In this document: positions 34,467 to 46,889 of the stretch, piece by piece | How the letters are laid out: the number at the start of each line of letters is the position of its first letter | Position numbering within the stretch: the first letter of the stretch is position 1 | DNA from: Strongyloides papillosus | Lineage: Eukaryota > Nematoda > Chromadorea > Rhabditida > Strongyloididae | Direction of reading: 5' to 3' | DNA: 64,000 nt | NCBI GenBank assembly: GCA_005656395.1 | Contig: SRSI01000019.1 | Coordinates: forward strand, 682,001-746,000 | Program-made: the position numbers and the translations under genes | Notes under the pieces: model-generated | Database searches by the model: none | What the model was told of the DNA's origin: nothing | What the model saw: only the letters and a program-made list of their open reading frames with translations

Positions 34467-34850
34467 TACATTAATAAATTTAAACTATTTTACCTGAATT
34501 ATATTTTTATTTCTAAAAAATTATTATACTTAGAATAAGAAATAAACAATAACATGATCCATTAGAGTTATTGAGAAAAATTGAATTGTTTAATGATAAA
34601 AAAAATTAAATGATATTACCAATACAAACTTTTTGTATCAATGCAATGTTCTATGAATATGGATATTAAAATCGTTATAAATTTATTGATTTTGAATAAT
34701 TTTTATAAAGTTTAAATATTTTTATAACCTTTTAAAATATTTTAATGTTTATTGGTGTGGTATTTTTCTGTAATATTTTCATAATCATTGATTTAAATAT
34801 TATGTTGCAGTTTGTATAAAAGAATACTTTATATGTAAAAAAAAACAAAA

Positions 34851-35242
34851 ATGAAGCTTATTAATAACATATTTGTTATACTATTGACTATAACTTCAAT
34901 ACATCTTTCTAATGGATTTATAATAAAGTGTAGATATATCATTTTTCCTTTTAAACTCAAGTGCTGGATAACAGTATCTATCAAAGAAGAAGCTTTTACA
35001 AGAGTATTTTTACCAAATCTAGAATTATATCAACAGCAAAAAGTTCAAAGTATCACTTATTTTTCAGGATCTACCTCTTACGGTTTGATTAATTTAAATA
35101 ACTATTTAAGAAAAAATCTTAATGTTAAAACAAAAGTACGTTAAATTTAATAGTTTTTAACTTTATTTTTTAGAAAAAAATTGCTTTATTTCTTGGTGCA
35201 AGGAGTTCTGGAAAAAATACGTACTTCACTATTGTAGAATAA
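34851..35242 (+). CDS. Small secreted protein, unknown family
   Basis: Two exons, join(34851..35135, 35174..35242); the 38-nt intron (gtacgt...tttttag) is phase 0. 117 residues: signal peptide (MKLINNIFVILLTITSIHLS), then a compact domain with two cysteines (IIKCRY, KLKCWI). It is divergently paired with the gene at 35941-36619: both first exons are exactly 285 nt, and the residues align (IKCRY with LKCYG; SIKEEAF with SPCEEIF; SITYFSGS with SIKYPGAL). Two of the partner's exon-1 cysteines and the Cys cluster of its second exon are missing, and there is no repeat tail. I do not recognise the family. Confidence 0.7.
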
Positions 35243-35940
35243 AGTATATTTTTAAGTTTGCACTTTAGTGAGATACATAAAAGCTTAAAAAAATAATTTA
35301 TTATTTTCAAAATTTTAAAACTTTTTCGCCATTTGTCAAAACATAGAAATTTTAATCTTTATATTTTTAATTAATTTTTTATGATTAATGTGACTTCTAC
35401 TGAATTGATCAAGTTTTCAAAATAGAATATCTCTATCTATAACTTATGAGATATATTATCAAAATAATTTTAACTTCAAAAATAGTATTGAATACGTACA
35501 GATGTTAATCATTTCCGATATCTTAAAAACAGTATCAATTCATAACGGATTCCTTTTTCATCGTAACTATTATGTGAAGATTTTGTATTTTATTTGCTAA
35601 AAAAATAAAAATTATTATATTATTAAAATTATAATAATTATCATTTTAAAAATATAAATTGTTTTACTTGATCATATGATATAAAATGTACTATTTGTGA
35701 TTAATTACAGCTTTTTAAATTTTTCTACAATAGTTCCTTTTTTTGTAAGAAACTACATTGCCTTAAACCAAAAGTTAAAGGTAAATATTAATTGTTGATT
35801 ATTATTTAAAACTATCAAAATAATTTAAATAGAAACAGGAAGTTTTACGAATGTAAAATAAATTTATAAGCTTTTATAAAAAATCAATACAGTACTTATT
35901 ATTTTACAGTTAAGAAAAAGTCTTACTTTCAAAAATAATT
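35243..35940. other. Intergenic
   Basis: Lies between the 3' ends of the two paired small secreted genes. No exon-like sequence is found here on either strand. Confidence 0.45.
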
Positions 35941-36619
35941 TCAATTACCTTTTCTACTTGGACTTGAACCACGCCTTCTATCAGTGGAACCTGGAATTTA
36001 TAAAATATTTACTAATACAACTTGCTTTACCTCTTCTATTTGGGCTTGAATCGCGTCTTCCACTAGTAGAATCTGAAAAGAATATTAATTATAAAAGTTT
36101 TTTGTTACTTCTTCTACATGGACTTTGAGAACGATCGCAACTGGTGGAACCTAAAATAATGTTTTAAGTTTATCAAAATTTTCTTGCTATTACTTCTTCT
36201 ATGTGAATTACTGTCTACATTTGAAGGTGCTGTAAGCTTTAAAATAATTGTTCTTCTACAACGTCTATGGTAACCACATGCAGAACACAATTGTCTCTTA
36301 AATAATTATATTGATATTTAATTATTTTAATTACCAAAAATTGTTGGTCTAAATAACTTCTCAAACCAAATTCAGCAGCAAATAGAGCTCCAGGATATTT
36401 TATAGAGTCTTCAAGTTTTCTGTCTAGGTATACTTTCTCTGATTTAGGTAGATAGGGGCAAATCATTTTTTGGAAAATTTCTTCACAAGGACTCATATAC
36501 AAGAAACAATGCCCTCTATTATTCTGAGGGCCATAACATTTAAGTTGAAAGCAATTTGTGAATACCGTTGTAGATAATATCAAGAATAATGTTTTAAAAA
36601 CGTTACCTGTTAAATTCAT
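35941..36619 (-). CDS. Secreted Cys-domain protein with micro-exon encoded Arg/Ser repeat tail
   Basis: Five exons, complement(join(35941..35990, 36031..36072, 36109..36150, 36194..36296, 36335..36619)). Introns are 40, 36, 43 and 38 nt with GT-AG ends. 173 residues. Exon 1 (285 nt) has a signal peptide and cysteines in LKCYGPQ, RGHCFLY and SPCEE. Exon 2 (103 nt) adds RQLCSACGYHRRCRR. Exons 3 and 4 are each exactly 42 nt and both flanking introns are phase 1. They and the repeat part of the last exon encode a 14-residue unit of the form x-S-T-x-x-R/D-R-x-S-S-P-x-R-R/K: SSTSCDRSQSPCRR, NSTSGRRDSSPNRR, GSTDRRRGSSPSRK. The last exon reads through a potential donor into a stop (GN then TGA). Symmetric exons can be skipped without a frameshift, so isoforms are likely. 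If exon 1 is not spliced, the frame gives a 126-residue protein instead. Confidence 0.75.
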
Positions 36620-37006
36620 CTATCAAATGAATACTTGTCAAATACAAACTATAATATTTTATTTATATGCAATTTTATTATTTTATACTTTTATGAAACT
36701 AATTTATCCCAAAAATGTATCAATTTATTTAACAAATAAAATTAAAAAGTCCATAATTTTTACATTTAAAAAATTTAATACAGAATTTTTATATATTGCT
36801 TTGAATAATGCATGAAATATTTTACATTTTTTGTACACTGAAGATTTCGAATATTCAAGAGACATAAGTAAATATAATTCCCACAAAAGATGTAATATCA
36901 TTATAAATAACCATTTGATTTATTTACATACAAACTTTGATATGTCAGATGTTTTTTGCAAAAAATTTTGAAATCGTAACTAAAAAAAATATTATTCTAT
37001 ATAATA

Positions 37007-38353
37007 TTAATCTAATACCTGTAATCTTGATAAATATGGAGAAAGATCTACTTCTTTATACCTAGATGGAAAATAAGTTTTATTGAAAATTCTTTCACCC
37101 CAACAGGTAACAGCACCATGATCAAAACTATCCAACAGCTTATTGGCAAAAAAGTATCTTAAAGATTCTAATTTACCTATATGTTCTAGACCGATAATAC
37201 AAATTGAATGTCTTTTATGACCAGAAGGACATAGGTCTTCTTTCTTTCCATATGACCATTTTGAATATCTTGTAAAAGATATCATTGCTTCTTTTTTATG
37301 TATACAATGTGTTGGTATGGATCCAGGAACTTTCAGATATTCATAATTTGAGAGTAACGTAGACCAAAATACTTCATCATTAGCAAATTTGTGGTAGTTA
37401 TCAAAATTATTTTGATATGTTGTAATATTAAGATTGTCCATTAAGTAATCTACTGTTTCACGGGAAAGAGTTACCTCACTATATCCCTTTCCTAATTTTA
37501 TTTCAGTGTTTAATACTTTTTCATCAATTGATGAAGTATCCAGAAAGATGTTTAAACCACCAAATGTCCAATCTAATGTTTCATTTAGTAACTTTCTTTT
37601 TCCATTTGCAGCTTTGAAATCTGAAGTACCTTTGAATTGCTTTAAAATCTTTACTAATTCAGCATTGGTTTTTATTGGGAAATCATGGTTCTAAAGTATT
37701 TAATGTCTTAGAAGCCTAAGTAAACTTACTTGTAGCAAAAAAACATATCTCCAGTTATACTCCTTGATCTTTTTAATACATTCAATATGACTTGTTCCAT
37801 AATGTAATCCACCACTTGAAATTTTATATTCTTTGTCACTTACAAATACATTATCAAAACAACCTGCTAATGAGTGAATTTTAAATTTGAAAGAGGGAGG
37901 TTGTTTCTTATCAATAGCAAAGCAGTATATATTTTGTGGTTGGTATATTAGTGATAACATTAGTTCTAAGAATTCATAATCTCTATATACAAGATAACTG
38001 TAGGCTAAAGGGAAATTTTTTTCTTCACGTGATAATGGAACAGAAGTGAAATATCTTCTTTTTTTAATTGCTTCACACGTTAATGATATCGATTCATTAG
38101 TTCGCTTTTTTACTATTCTTGTATTATTGTCAAAAACAAAATTGGATTCAAAGAATTGGGAACAAGTTAAATTTTCAGATAATGGACCATGATTATAGAA
38201 AGGTTTGATCTTTGGTTCCTCACTATTGTTTGAGTAATTAAGATTTTCCACATAACTAAAATTGAGGTTTACATAATTATATAACCAATTACCAATCCAA
38301 ATAAGAATTAAAATATACAATATCTTTTTTAATTTTCCACAACGATGAATCAT
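37007..38353 (-). CDS. GT14 family glycosyltransferase (core-2/I-branching type)
   Basis: Two exons, complement(join(37007..37690, 37730..38353)); the 39-nt intron is phase 0. 435 residues. Type II layout: short N-terminus, signal anchor (about residues 9-28, ILYILILIWIGNWLYNYV), then the Branch domain. Landmarks are LTCSQFFES, FPLAYSYLVYRD, ENIYCFAIDKK-like YCFAIDKKQP, GTSHIECIK, LLQNHDFPIKTN across the splice, ANDEVFWSTLL and GAVTCWGERIF. Family members are Golgi beta-1,6-N-acetylglucosaminyltransferases and related enzymes (C. elegans gly-1/gly-15 group). A second possible intron at 36980-37018 (39 nt, phase 0) would replace the last residues with a 20-codon exon ending at 36920; I cannot decide between the two ends. 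Confidence 0.88.
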
Positions 38354-39798
38354 TTTACAAATTATTTCATTTAAAAAAAATCATATTTTTTTTTGAATAT
38401 GTTGGAAAAACTATATTAAATATAGCTTAAGTGTAATTATAAAATCTATTAATTATTGTATCGATATATATAAAAAAAATACTCCAATGGATTCAAATTA
38501 ATATAGATAAGAAATAATAAAAATATTTATTATCAAACGACTAATAGCTTTTTTAAATTATATTAATATTTGAATTCACTTATAATGTGTTGAAAATTTA
38601 TGTTCTAATCATCAGTTGTTCCACATTGGATGGTTAGATGAATCATAGTTTATTAAAATAAAAAATGAACTTTTTATAGTAGAAAAAATGTAAAATCTCT
38701 ATATATTTATATTTTAAAAATATAAATATTTAGGACAATTAAATAAATCATCTTTATTTATACAAATTTGAGTATAAAATGATCATAAATTGATAAAATA
38801 GTTACAACTTCAATAATTATCACAGATAAAAAAGGAGAGATGATAGTATTGTTACTTAATAAATATTTGGTGACAATAATAATGGTATTTAAAAAAATAA
38901 GTTACACTAACATATTCGAGATTAAAAGTAAAACATAAGGAAATAAATAAAAAATGGTTTAATACAAACAGTTCAAGGACTGTTGAGTACATTAATGTTA
39001 TTATAAGTATTGTTTCCGATCATTTAGTAATTATTACTAATAAAAAAATGGTGTAGACCTTCCACATGGCTGTTCACAACTGGGTTAGCTGGTATATAAG
39101 ATTTTACTTCATCTTACTTATCAGATCGTATGCCAACAGGTTATAATTTATTCAAACGTATAGAATATTATGCGATAGAAAGAAGTCTTATTAATTTAAA
39201 ATTAACTGTCTTGAAGTTTTTGGATTCTAATCAAAGTTATTTATTTTCAAGCAGAGTCAACAAATATCTACCAAGCTGACAACAATGTGTTTAATTTTAT
39301 AGTTTATATTTTGATGAATTTATAACGTTTTTAATTCTTTTTATTTAAAACGATATTTATTTTTGAGCAACCTAACATTTATTACTAGTCTTCAACAAAA
39401 AACAATATTTATCAATGTATCTTTACATGTAAACATTTTTGTTTTTGATATACTTCCTTTATCAGGTAAAAATTTAATTTTAATAAAATAATATCTATCT
39501 GTATCATTCATATTTAACAGATACACAAATTCAATAAATAAGATAAACTCAATACTTTAAAATAAAAATAATTCGTACATTAAGAATTAACATATCACAT
39601 AATGTATTCATAAAATAGTTTACTAATTTACTAAACAGATAAAAATAACGATGAAAAACCTCATGACAATAATATATTTTAGAAAAATAATAGAGAAACA
39701 TAAAATTAAATGTAATAAATGATCAATTCATGTCACCTGCAAGAACAAAACAACATTTTAAAGTTTTTGTTTATTAAATGAAAATAAATACAAATTCA
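38354..39798. other. Intergenic
   Basis: AT-rich. A less AT-rich patch at about 39050-39150 has no open frame or RNA-like fold that I can support. Upstream of the GT14 gene and downstream of the SPP gene. Confidence 0.45.
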
Positions 39799-41212
39799 TT
39801 AATTAGTCTTTTTTTCATCTTTTTTATTCTTTTCAGGATCAACAAATCGTTCCTCATTGTAATTCCATAATGCATTTGAATCACCCTTAAGATGAGCAAT
39901 TGTGAAAGGAATAATAATACAACATGGGACTAAATATAATAAAGCTGGTTGAGCTGCTTTGAAAAAGTGCATGACTCCCATTGTTATTAGAAGTCCGATA
40001 CCATAAGCAATGATTGTAACAAAGAAATAGAAGCACTTTCTTGCTTTTTCTTTACCCAAAAGGTAATCTCTATTGTCAAATCTGTAGATAAGTGCAATAA
40101 AGATTCCAGGAATAACAATATCACCTAGTCCAATCATGCTATGTTTATTGGCCATGATTCCTTCCCTAAGAATATCTTGAGGGAATTGAAGGAGAATTGG
40201 TGCATCGATATTCTTAGCTACAGTGGTCATTACTTCAGTTCCGAAAACCCAGAAGATATCATAGAAGAAAAGACCTGTCAAGAGGACACATCCAGCTTTG
40301 AAACTTGAAAGATGAAGCATCTCAATACCAATTATTGAAAAAGCTACTCCAATAAGATTGTTTGTTATCCAATGTCTTTCAAGAACATGACGAAGGCCAA
40401 CAAGACTAAATAAGATAAGTGTATAGATATAATAATTGTCATAGTGGATTTTTGATGAATTTTTCCAGTTACTTTCTGGAGCATCTTCAGCTTCATCATC
40501 ATTCATTTCCTTTGTTCCATCATCAAATTTAATTCTATAATTCTTCCTTTTAAATTTACCAAAGGACAAGACTTGGAATACTTTTGAAAAGAATGGATGG
40601 AATAAATTAGCCAATGCAACTGATCCTTCATAACAGAGAAGAACAAGAAGGGCGAACATAAGATTTTCCTTATTAAGCAATGGCTTAACGTTGTGTTTCA
40701 CAAAGTGTTTGACCTTTTCAAATGCTGTTACAGGAACTTTGTCTTCACCAGTTTCAACACTCTCTTTTGGGAGGAACTTGCCAACCTTCTCTTGGAACAT
40801 TTCATACTTTTCAACAGCAAACTTCATAGTATCTTCAGGTACGTATTGTTTAACTTTATCAAAAGCATTAGAACGACATTCTGCATCACATTTGAAAAGC
40901 AAGTACAATGAAAAAAGAACTATAGAAGCAGTAATTGGAAATTTGAAAGCCTTATTTGTTGAGATTGATGCTTCAATTTTTTCCTTCTTATTAATACATT
41001 TTTTAATGTATTTTAACGATCTAATGGAACCCCATATAACACACAGAAGTGTCATTCCATATAAAACAGTGGAAGCCAAAATCTGTAAGTAAAAAATAAT
41101 CTTATTAAAAGTATAATAAACGTACTTGTTCGTGCATCTCAAACACTATTTTCGGTGTTGCAGTAGTTGAATCCGTCATGGGTGTTGTTGTTGTGGTAGC
41201 AGCTTGAGCCAT
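39799..41212 (-). CDS. imp-2: Signal peptide peptidase (intramembrane aspartyl protease)
   Basis: Two exons, complement(join(39799..41082, 41126..41212)); the 43-nt intron is phase 0. 456 residues. The Thr-rich lumenal N-terminus (MAQAATTTTTPMTDSTTATP) comes from exon 1. Multiple membrane segments carry the family signatures: FYDIFWVFG (catalytic Asp about 304), GLGDIVIPG (catalytic Asp about 350) and QPALLYLVP. The C-terminus ends DEKKTN, which fits a KKxx ER-retrieval signal. Signal peptide peptidase cleaves leftover signal peptides within the ER membrane. The symbol follows C. elegans imp-2, the HM13 orthologue, by similarity remembered rather than searched. An acceptor-like TTTTCAG about 11 nt before the ATG fits trans-splicing. 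Codon use and composition are richer in GC than in the surrounding DNA, as for a conserved, expressed gene. An insertion of about 70 residues between the first two membrane segments (SNAFDK to NKEN) is worth noting. Confidence 0.93.
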
Positions 41213-42905
41213 TTTAAAAAATACTGAAAAGAAAGACTTTATATAATATTGTAAAAAAAAACAGTGAAGCGATAAGAATTATAAACAATACAGGTCGCGT
41301 GAATAAATAGATAACAATAACAAGATAGGAAGCAATGTTAACCAACGCACAATAAACATCATAAACATGTTGTGTTGGCTCTTATTGGTACAACGCTTAT
41401 CATTTAATATGTACATTAACTGAATGACGTCAATAGTGTCCAGACGTTAATAAAAAAGCATACAAGTTGCGTAAATAATTTTACTTATCAAAAGGAATTA
41501 ATAATTTTTCACAAATAAATAATGATTTTTGACTAAATATAGATAAATTTTAAAATTATAAACTTCTCTGATAAAGACAATGATGTCAAAAGGTAGATTA
41601 ATTATTCTTTAATATGATGTATCTTGGAGAATCTTAAGCATACAACGAATACATAATAAAGGCATAATGATAACGAAAGAAATGTATTTAATTTTTATTA
41701 ACTTTATTACAAGTATAAATAAAATATTTACACTAAAGATGGAAAAAATTTCTATAAAAATGAAATTAAATTTATCTATGTGCCTTAAACAATATTTATG
41801 ATAATAAGATTTATTTTATCTATCTTAAATTAACACATTGCGTTACCCTTTCGACATTTCAAAGTACCATTTATTATTCTTTTCAAAATTCATGTAAAAC
41901 TACTAAAGTTTATACTGATAAAAAGTTGAAAAATTATTTTGAAACATTCTATGTAGCTCCGAATAGTAATTAGTAGTTTTAGAAGGAATACAAAATATTT
42001 GTTTTTATATTTTTAGCATTGTTTATTTTTTTCTACAAAAAATATTATTAAATACAAAATATAAAAAAACAATATCTTATATAAATTAAAAAAGCTTAAA
42101 TCTTGTTATTTAAAACAGTTTTTTTTTCTTATATTTATATTATTTAATAACCTGCTTAAAGTTTTTTGTTGATTACTTTATTAAAAACTTATAATATACG
42201 AAGATCATCAGCTACAGTAAAGCTTTTTAGTGTTAATAAGTAATTTAATAATTTAAATATTTTAAAATAAGACAAAAACTAATAATAAAATTACATTTTG
42301 ATGGTAATTTAATTACCAGAACTTGTATCACTAAATTAAATGAATTTTATAGTACTTTTTTGCATTCAAAGTGTAAACCAATCAAAAAAACAATAAAACC
42401 TTGAACAACTCATCCTTTGAAAACTTTTTTTAAATTATTTTCGAATAATTATCAAATTTATTAAACTTTTTCTAATTTCATGATAATAAATTTAGTTAAT
42501 ATTTAATTTTTAAAAGTGATAACATTAAATTTAGCTGTGAATATATTGAAAAACCACGCCTTTCATTTAATTTGAAACGGATAAAAAAAGTCTAATTTAC
42601 AGATTATTTAAATGAGACATCATTGAAAAATGATGGATAAAAAATATAAGAGTTCATTTTATTATACTTTTTCGTATTTAATTTTATCCTCTTTTATGAG
42701 CATTAAATTTTGTATCCTTGTTTATTAAATATCTATTTAAATTTATTTATAACACTACATAGTTGAAAGGTTTCTTTAGTAAATTTTTATTTTGCTATTT
42801 GTGAATAAGTGTTAACATAATATGTTTTCACTATTACTTCATATTATTTTTTACTATATATCTTTTTTTGATAGAAGTATTAATTAATTATCAATTCTTT
42901 TTAGA
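41213..42905. other. Intergenic
   Basis: Upstream of the SPP gene; an imperfect hairpin (CCAACGCACA and TGTTGTGTTGG) lies near 41342-41380. The rest is AT-rich and without features. An acceptor-like TTTTTAG sits a few bases before the ATG at 42911. Confidence 0.45.
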
Positions 42906-42910
42906 TTGAA

Positions 42911-43175
42911 AATGATGAAAATTTTTGTAGCTATTCTTTTCTTGACTTTTTTACCAATCATTACTGAAAGTTATCGTTTCTCTTTGATGGGATACCCTTA
43001 TCAACCTGATACAGTATCTCCTTATACTAACTTGTACTCATTGCCAACTTTACCACTTGAAGTCAAGTATCCTTCAGCATTCTCATCAATGTATTATGGT
43101 TTGGGATCGAATATCCTCCAAAATTCAATGAAAAAGAAACAAGCCTACAAAAGATGGAATGATATGAAGATGTGA
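42911..43175 (+). CDS. Small secreted peptide, diverged Tyr/Gly family member
   Basis: The open frame begins with MKMMKIFVAILFLTFLPIITES; the first ATG of the frame is at 42906-42911, and the second and third give equally good signal peptides. Mature part of about 65 residues is rich in Tyr, Pro, Leu and Ser. Its middle, YPSAFSSMYYGLGSN, matches YPSAFATGYYGFGSN of the peptide at 46890-47147, so it is a distant relative. The Lys-rich C-terminus (MKKKQAYKRWNDMKM) is its own. Function unknown; precursor or structural peptide. Confidence 0.6.
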
Positions 43176-44941
43176 TACTACAATAATTAACCTTTTCTCT
43201 TAATCAGATACATTTGAATGACATTATGTTGATAACTATAGAAACTACACTAAAATAATTAGACCACAGCTTTTATAATTTTATTCATATGTTTTATAAA
43301 AAATTTTTTTTCTAATAAAATAACAGTTACAAAATCCATCAATTAATTTTTATCTTGTGATTCGCAAACAAAAATTCTGATGTTATTGAGATTGTTATAA
43401 ATATCAAAAAAAATCTTATATAATTACGTCAAAAAGTTAATATAAATTCAGGATAAAAAATCTGTTTAAAATAGAATTGAATAACAGAATACGTCTACAA
43501 AATTTCCATTATTAATTTTTTTAATACATTAATTTATGCAGACAATGTATTTTGTACTTTAAAAAATTATGTCACTTGTATATAAAAATAAAATTTGACT
43601 TAGACTTTACAAAGCATAATAAAATGCATGAAAAAACAAGTCTTATTACTATTGCTTTATTTTTATTTTCTTTAGATATTATATAAGGTCAAAACAATAT
43701 TTTATAATTTTATTTTGATATACCCTACTAAAAATTTTATTTTTGTTGGGATTTAAAAATTTTATTGTTTGTTTAAAATTCTGACATTACGCAATTTAAA
43801 TATTTCTTTCGGCACTACAGTATCATGGTATTTTCTACGTGAAGTAAAAACTTTTATTATGATATATAGTGAGGGGATTTTTGAAAACAGATTAATATTT
43901 TAAGCATTTGTGCCAACTATTTTTAGAATGATAGATCTTTAAAAGTGTTGGCTAAACTTTTTTACCACGTAAAAGTTTATCGTCTTTTTAGTACTTAGGG
44001 GAAAATTGATATTGTGAAATTAATTTTTAATAGAAAAACCACGCAATATGGAATAAAAATATTAACAATTAATCGGTTGTAAAGTTATTTTGCAGGGGTG
44101 ATAGTGTTTAAAATATTAAATGGCTAATATTTTCATACTATAATACTTATTTACCAAATTATCCTTGTCTCTCCTTGAAAATATGTCTAATATTTTAATA
44201 AATTTTTATAATATTTTATATTTATAAATTATTTGAAAGCAAAAGATTATGATTTAATAAACACTATCTTTTTATAATGATAATAATTACCCTAAATCAA
44301 TGCAATATTTTTACATTTTTTTGTAAAAGGGAAAAAAACATATTCTGAGTCATTTCCTTTCTTGGACAATTAATTTAAAATAAATATATAAACATTATCT
44401 GTATTGTTAAGTAATAGAATTAAGAAAAAGCTTTAGTGTCATTTCCTGATAATAAAGTTATTAGAAATTTATTCTCTTAAATGTAATTACATCATCTTTA
44501 TAATATTAATAATTATTGAAATTTATATTCTTGAAAATATTTCTTCTATAAAATTTTGTAAGGCATAATAATTTTAAAAAAATATTTGACTACTTTTGAA
44601 CTTTTGTTGACGTGAATAGAATTTGATAAAATAAACTTTGTACTATTAATAACCTAACAAAAAGGTATATTTTATAAACGAAAAAAAGAGACCAAAGATT
44701 CAAATAACAAAAAAAGATTATTAATTAAAATTCCTAGTCATTTCTGTTTGTAAAGTTTATTTTTTATTGCGACACGTCTTAAGAAACAAATATGTTAATA
44801 AATCATTCTTTGAAAGCTTATTTAAATAACTTCTAAAGATATTCATAGAATGCAGTAAATTATTTATCAACTTGTCTCATATGTGTACTTGATAAATATT
44901 AGCTCATTAATCCCCGAATTGTTTGTATAAATAAACACTAG
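43176..44941. other. Intergenic
   Basis: Poly(A)-type signals follow the preceding gene. Otherwise AT-rich DNA with no recognisable feature. Confidence 0.45.
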
Positions 44942-44950
44942 TATATAAAG
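44942..44950 (+). promoter_or_regulatory. TATA box
   Basis: TATATAAAG, 66 bp before the ATG of the peptide gene at 45008. The paralogue at 46890 has the same box at 67 bp, followed in both by an A-rich leader and a TTCAACCT or CTTAACCT-like stretch. Confidence 0.7.
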
Positions 44951-45007
44951 GAAACAGAAACTGTTAAATTATCACTTAACCTTAGAACTTTTTCAAAAAA
45001 TAACAAC

Positions 45008-45277
45008 ATGAATTCCAAATTAATCATTGCTCTTCTCGCTATATTCCTTGCTACAGTATCCTCACAATACTATTACCCATATGGAGGTTATTATGGAGGA
45101 TATTACAATTCACTTTATGGATATGGATACGGTTACCCATCATATGGATATGCTTCAGCTTGGCCATCATATGGATATTACTACGGATATGGAAGTAATA
45201 AGGGAAACACAGGAGAGGACATTAAGGCAGGATCACAACAAGCTGGACAAAATGTAAAACTCACCAACAATCTTTAA
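45008..45277 (+). CDS. Small secreted Tyr/Gly-rich peptide 1
   Basis: Single exon, 89 residues. Signal peptide MNSKLIIALLAIFLATVSSQ, then a Tyr/Gly/Pro/Ser repeat region (YYPYGGYYGGYY, YGYGYGYPSYGY) and a short charged tail ending NVKLTNNL. Composition recalls nematode Gly/Tyr-rich antimicrobial (caenacin/NLP-type) or cuticle peptides, but no dibasic cleavage series is present, so the role is open. A TATA box lies 66 bp upstream and an AATAAA follows at 45340. Paralogue of 46890-47147. Confidence 0.85.
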   Translation: MNSKLIIALLAIFLATVSSQYYYPYGGYYGGYYNSLYGYGYGYPSYGYASAWPSYGYYYGYGSNKGNTGEDIKAGSQQAGQNVKLTNNL

Positions 45278-45345
45278 TTCTTTGTTTTTTACCTCTACTT
45301 ACTTACATTCTACTTTGTAACAATTTATTTTTTTTTAAAAATAAA

Positions 45346-46822
45346 ATCATTTTCTTATTTTTCATTTTTAAAATCTATAAGCATAAAGGGTATAACTTAT
45401 TAAAAAATTAACCATATTCGTATAAGTGAATATTTATAACATTAAATATTTAAAATTATAACGAAGTATAATACTATTAGTGATAATTTCAATTTGTATA
45501 ATAGTCATTAAGATATAATGCGATAATTAAATTTAAACATTATTGATAAAGAGCAATAGTTGTTTTTCAAATTCTCAGAAGAGTTAAAGCAAAAAAATAA
45601 TGTCTACTACTTTATTATCTATCAACAAATGTTTGCAAATATTTGTTGTATATGTTTGTTTAATTTTTACAATAATTTTTCTAAAGCCTGTTGTTCCAAG
45701 TAAACAATTACACAATAGTTGCAACAATTTGGAGATAAATATTTACTTGAAAGGTAGTTAATATCTTTTTTTTCCAAATAACGATTAAATGATAAGAAAT
45801 TTTGGAATAAACAATTTTTTCTCTTTTAAGTATTTAAAATCTACCGTACATCTTTATATTTCATTTTATGCTAACTAAATTCAATAAATTTTTAAAGAAA
45901 AATGAATAACAAAAGACGATATTTTTCACCTCATCACCATATAAAATAATTAGTTTCTAAATGATATAACAATCAACCACTGCTCAATGAATATTATCTA
46001 ATGCATTAATCATCATCTCATTATTTCCGTAACTTATTGCTATAGCAAATTAATATCTATCAAATCCTTTTTAAAAATTACTTTACAAATACGGAAGTAA
46101 AAACGAATGCATAGAAGAGGAATAAAGAAATCAAACACCTAAAATTTCGCCGGAAAAATATATATATTTAAATTTATATAGTATATAATTTATCTTTTAT
46201 ATTAAGCTTAAAACATTTGGTGAGAAAACAATCTAGACCCTTTAATATTAAATTATTAGTAATTTAATTTATAATAAATTTCCTATCAATGATTTCATTG
46301 GCATACATAAAAAATGATTCTTATTGCATTAAAATTATTAAATTAATTGCAAGAATTTTCCAAAAAAGATTATAACTAATAAACGATTCATATTTATTTG
46401 CATTCTTATTACATAAATCACTTTAAAAAAGGAAAAAGATGTTAATTATTAAAGTATAATAAGAAATGACACTATATTAATTATTTTATGATGCTTTTTT
46501 AATTTTTTTTCCTTTTAAAGCAATATGCCATTTAATAAATTATTAATTATCATAAACAGTAAGAAATAATGTTAACAGTTTATTGTGAATGTGATTTATG
46601 TGCAGGAAATGTAAATATAATATTTATAACAAGTTTATCAAAAAAAATATAAATATTTATTTATAATCCCTCTACAAATATTAAAATAGTTTTTTGACAC
46701 CAAATATTTAAAGTAAATAAGATAAAAAAAAGTTTCAAAATTATAACAGTTCGGTCTAGTTTTATGTTTAATTTCACCGAAAATTTTCAATTACATATTG
46801 TTAAACAAACAAGTGTTATCAG
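45346..46822. other. Intergenic
   Basis: Between the two Tyr/Gly-rich genes. AT-rich, no feature seen apart from the promoter of the second gene at its end. Confidence 0.45.
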
Positions 46823-46831
46823 TATATAAAG
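46823..46831 (+). promoter_or_regulatory. TATA box
   Basis: TATATAAAG, 67 bp before the ATG at 46890, matching in sequence and position the box of the paralogue at 44942. Confidence 0.7.
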
Positions 46832-46889
46832 GGAATACAATCTTCAAAAATCATTCAACCTTTCAACTTCTACTTAAAACAAAAACATT

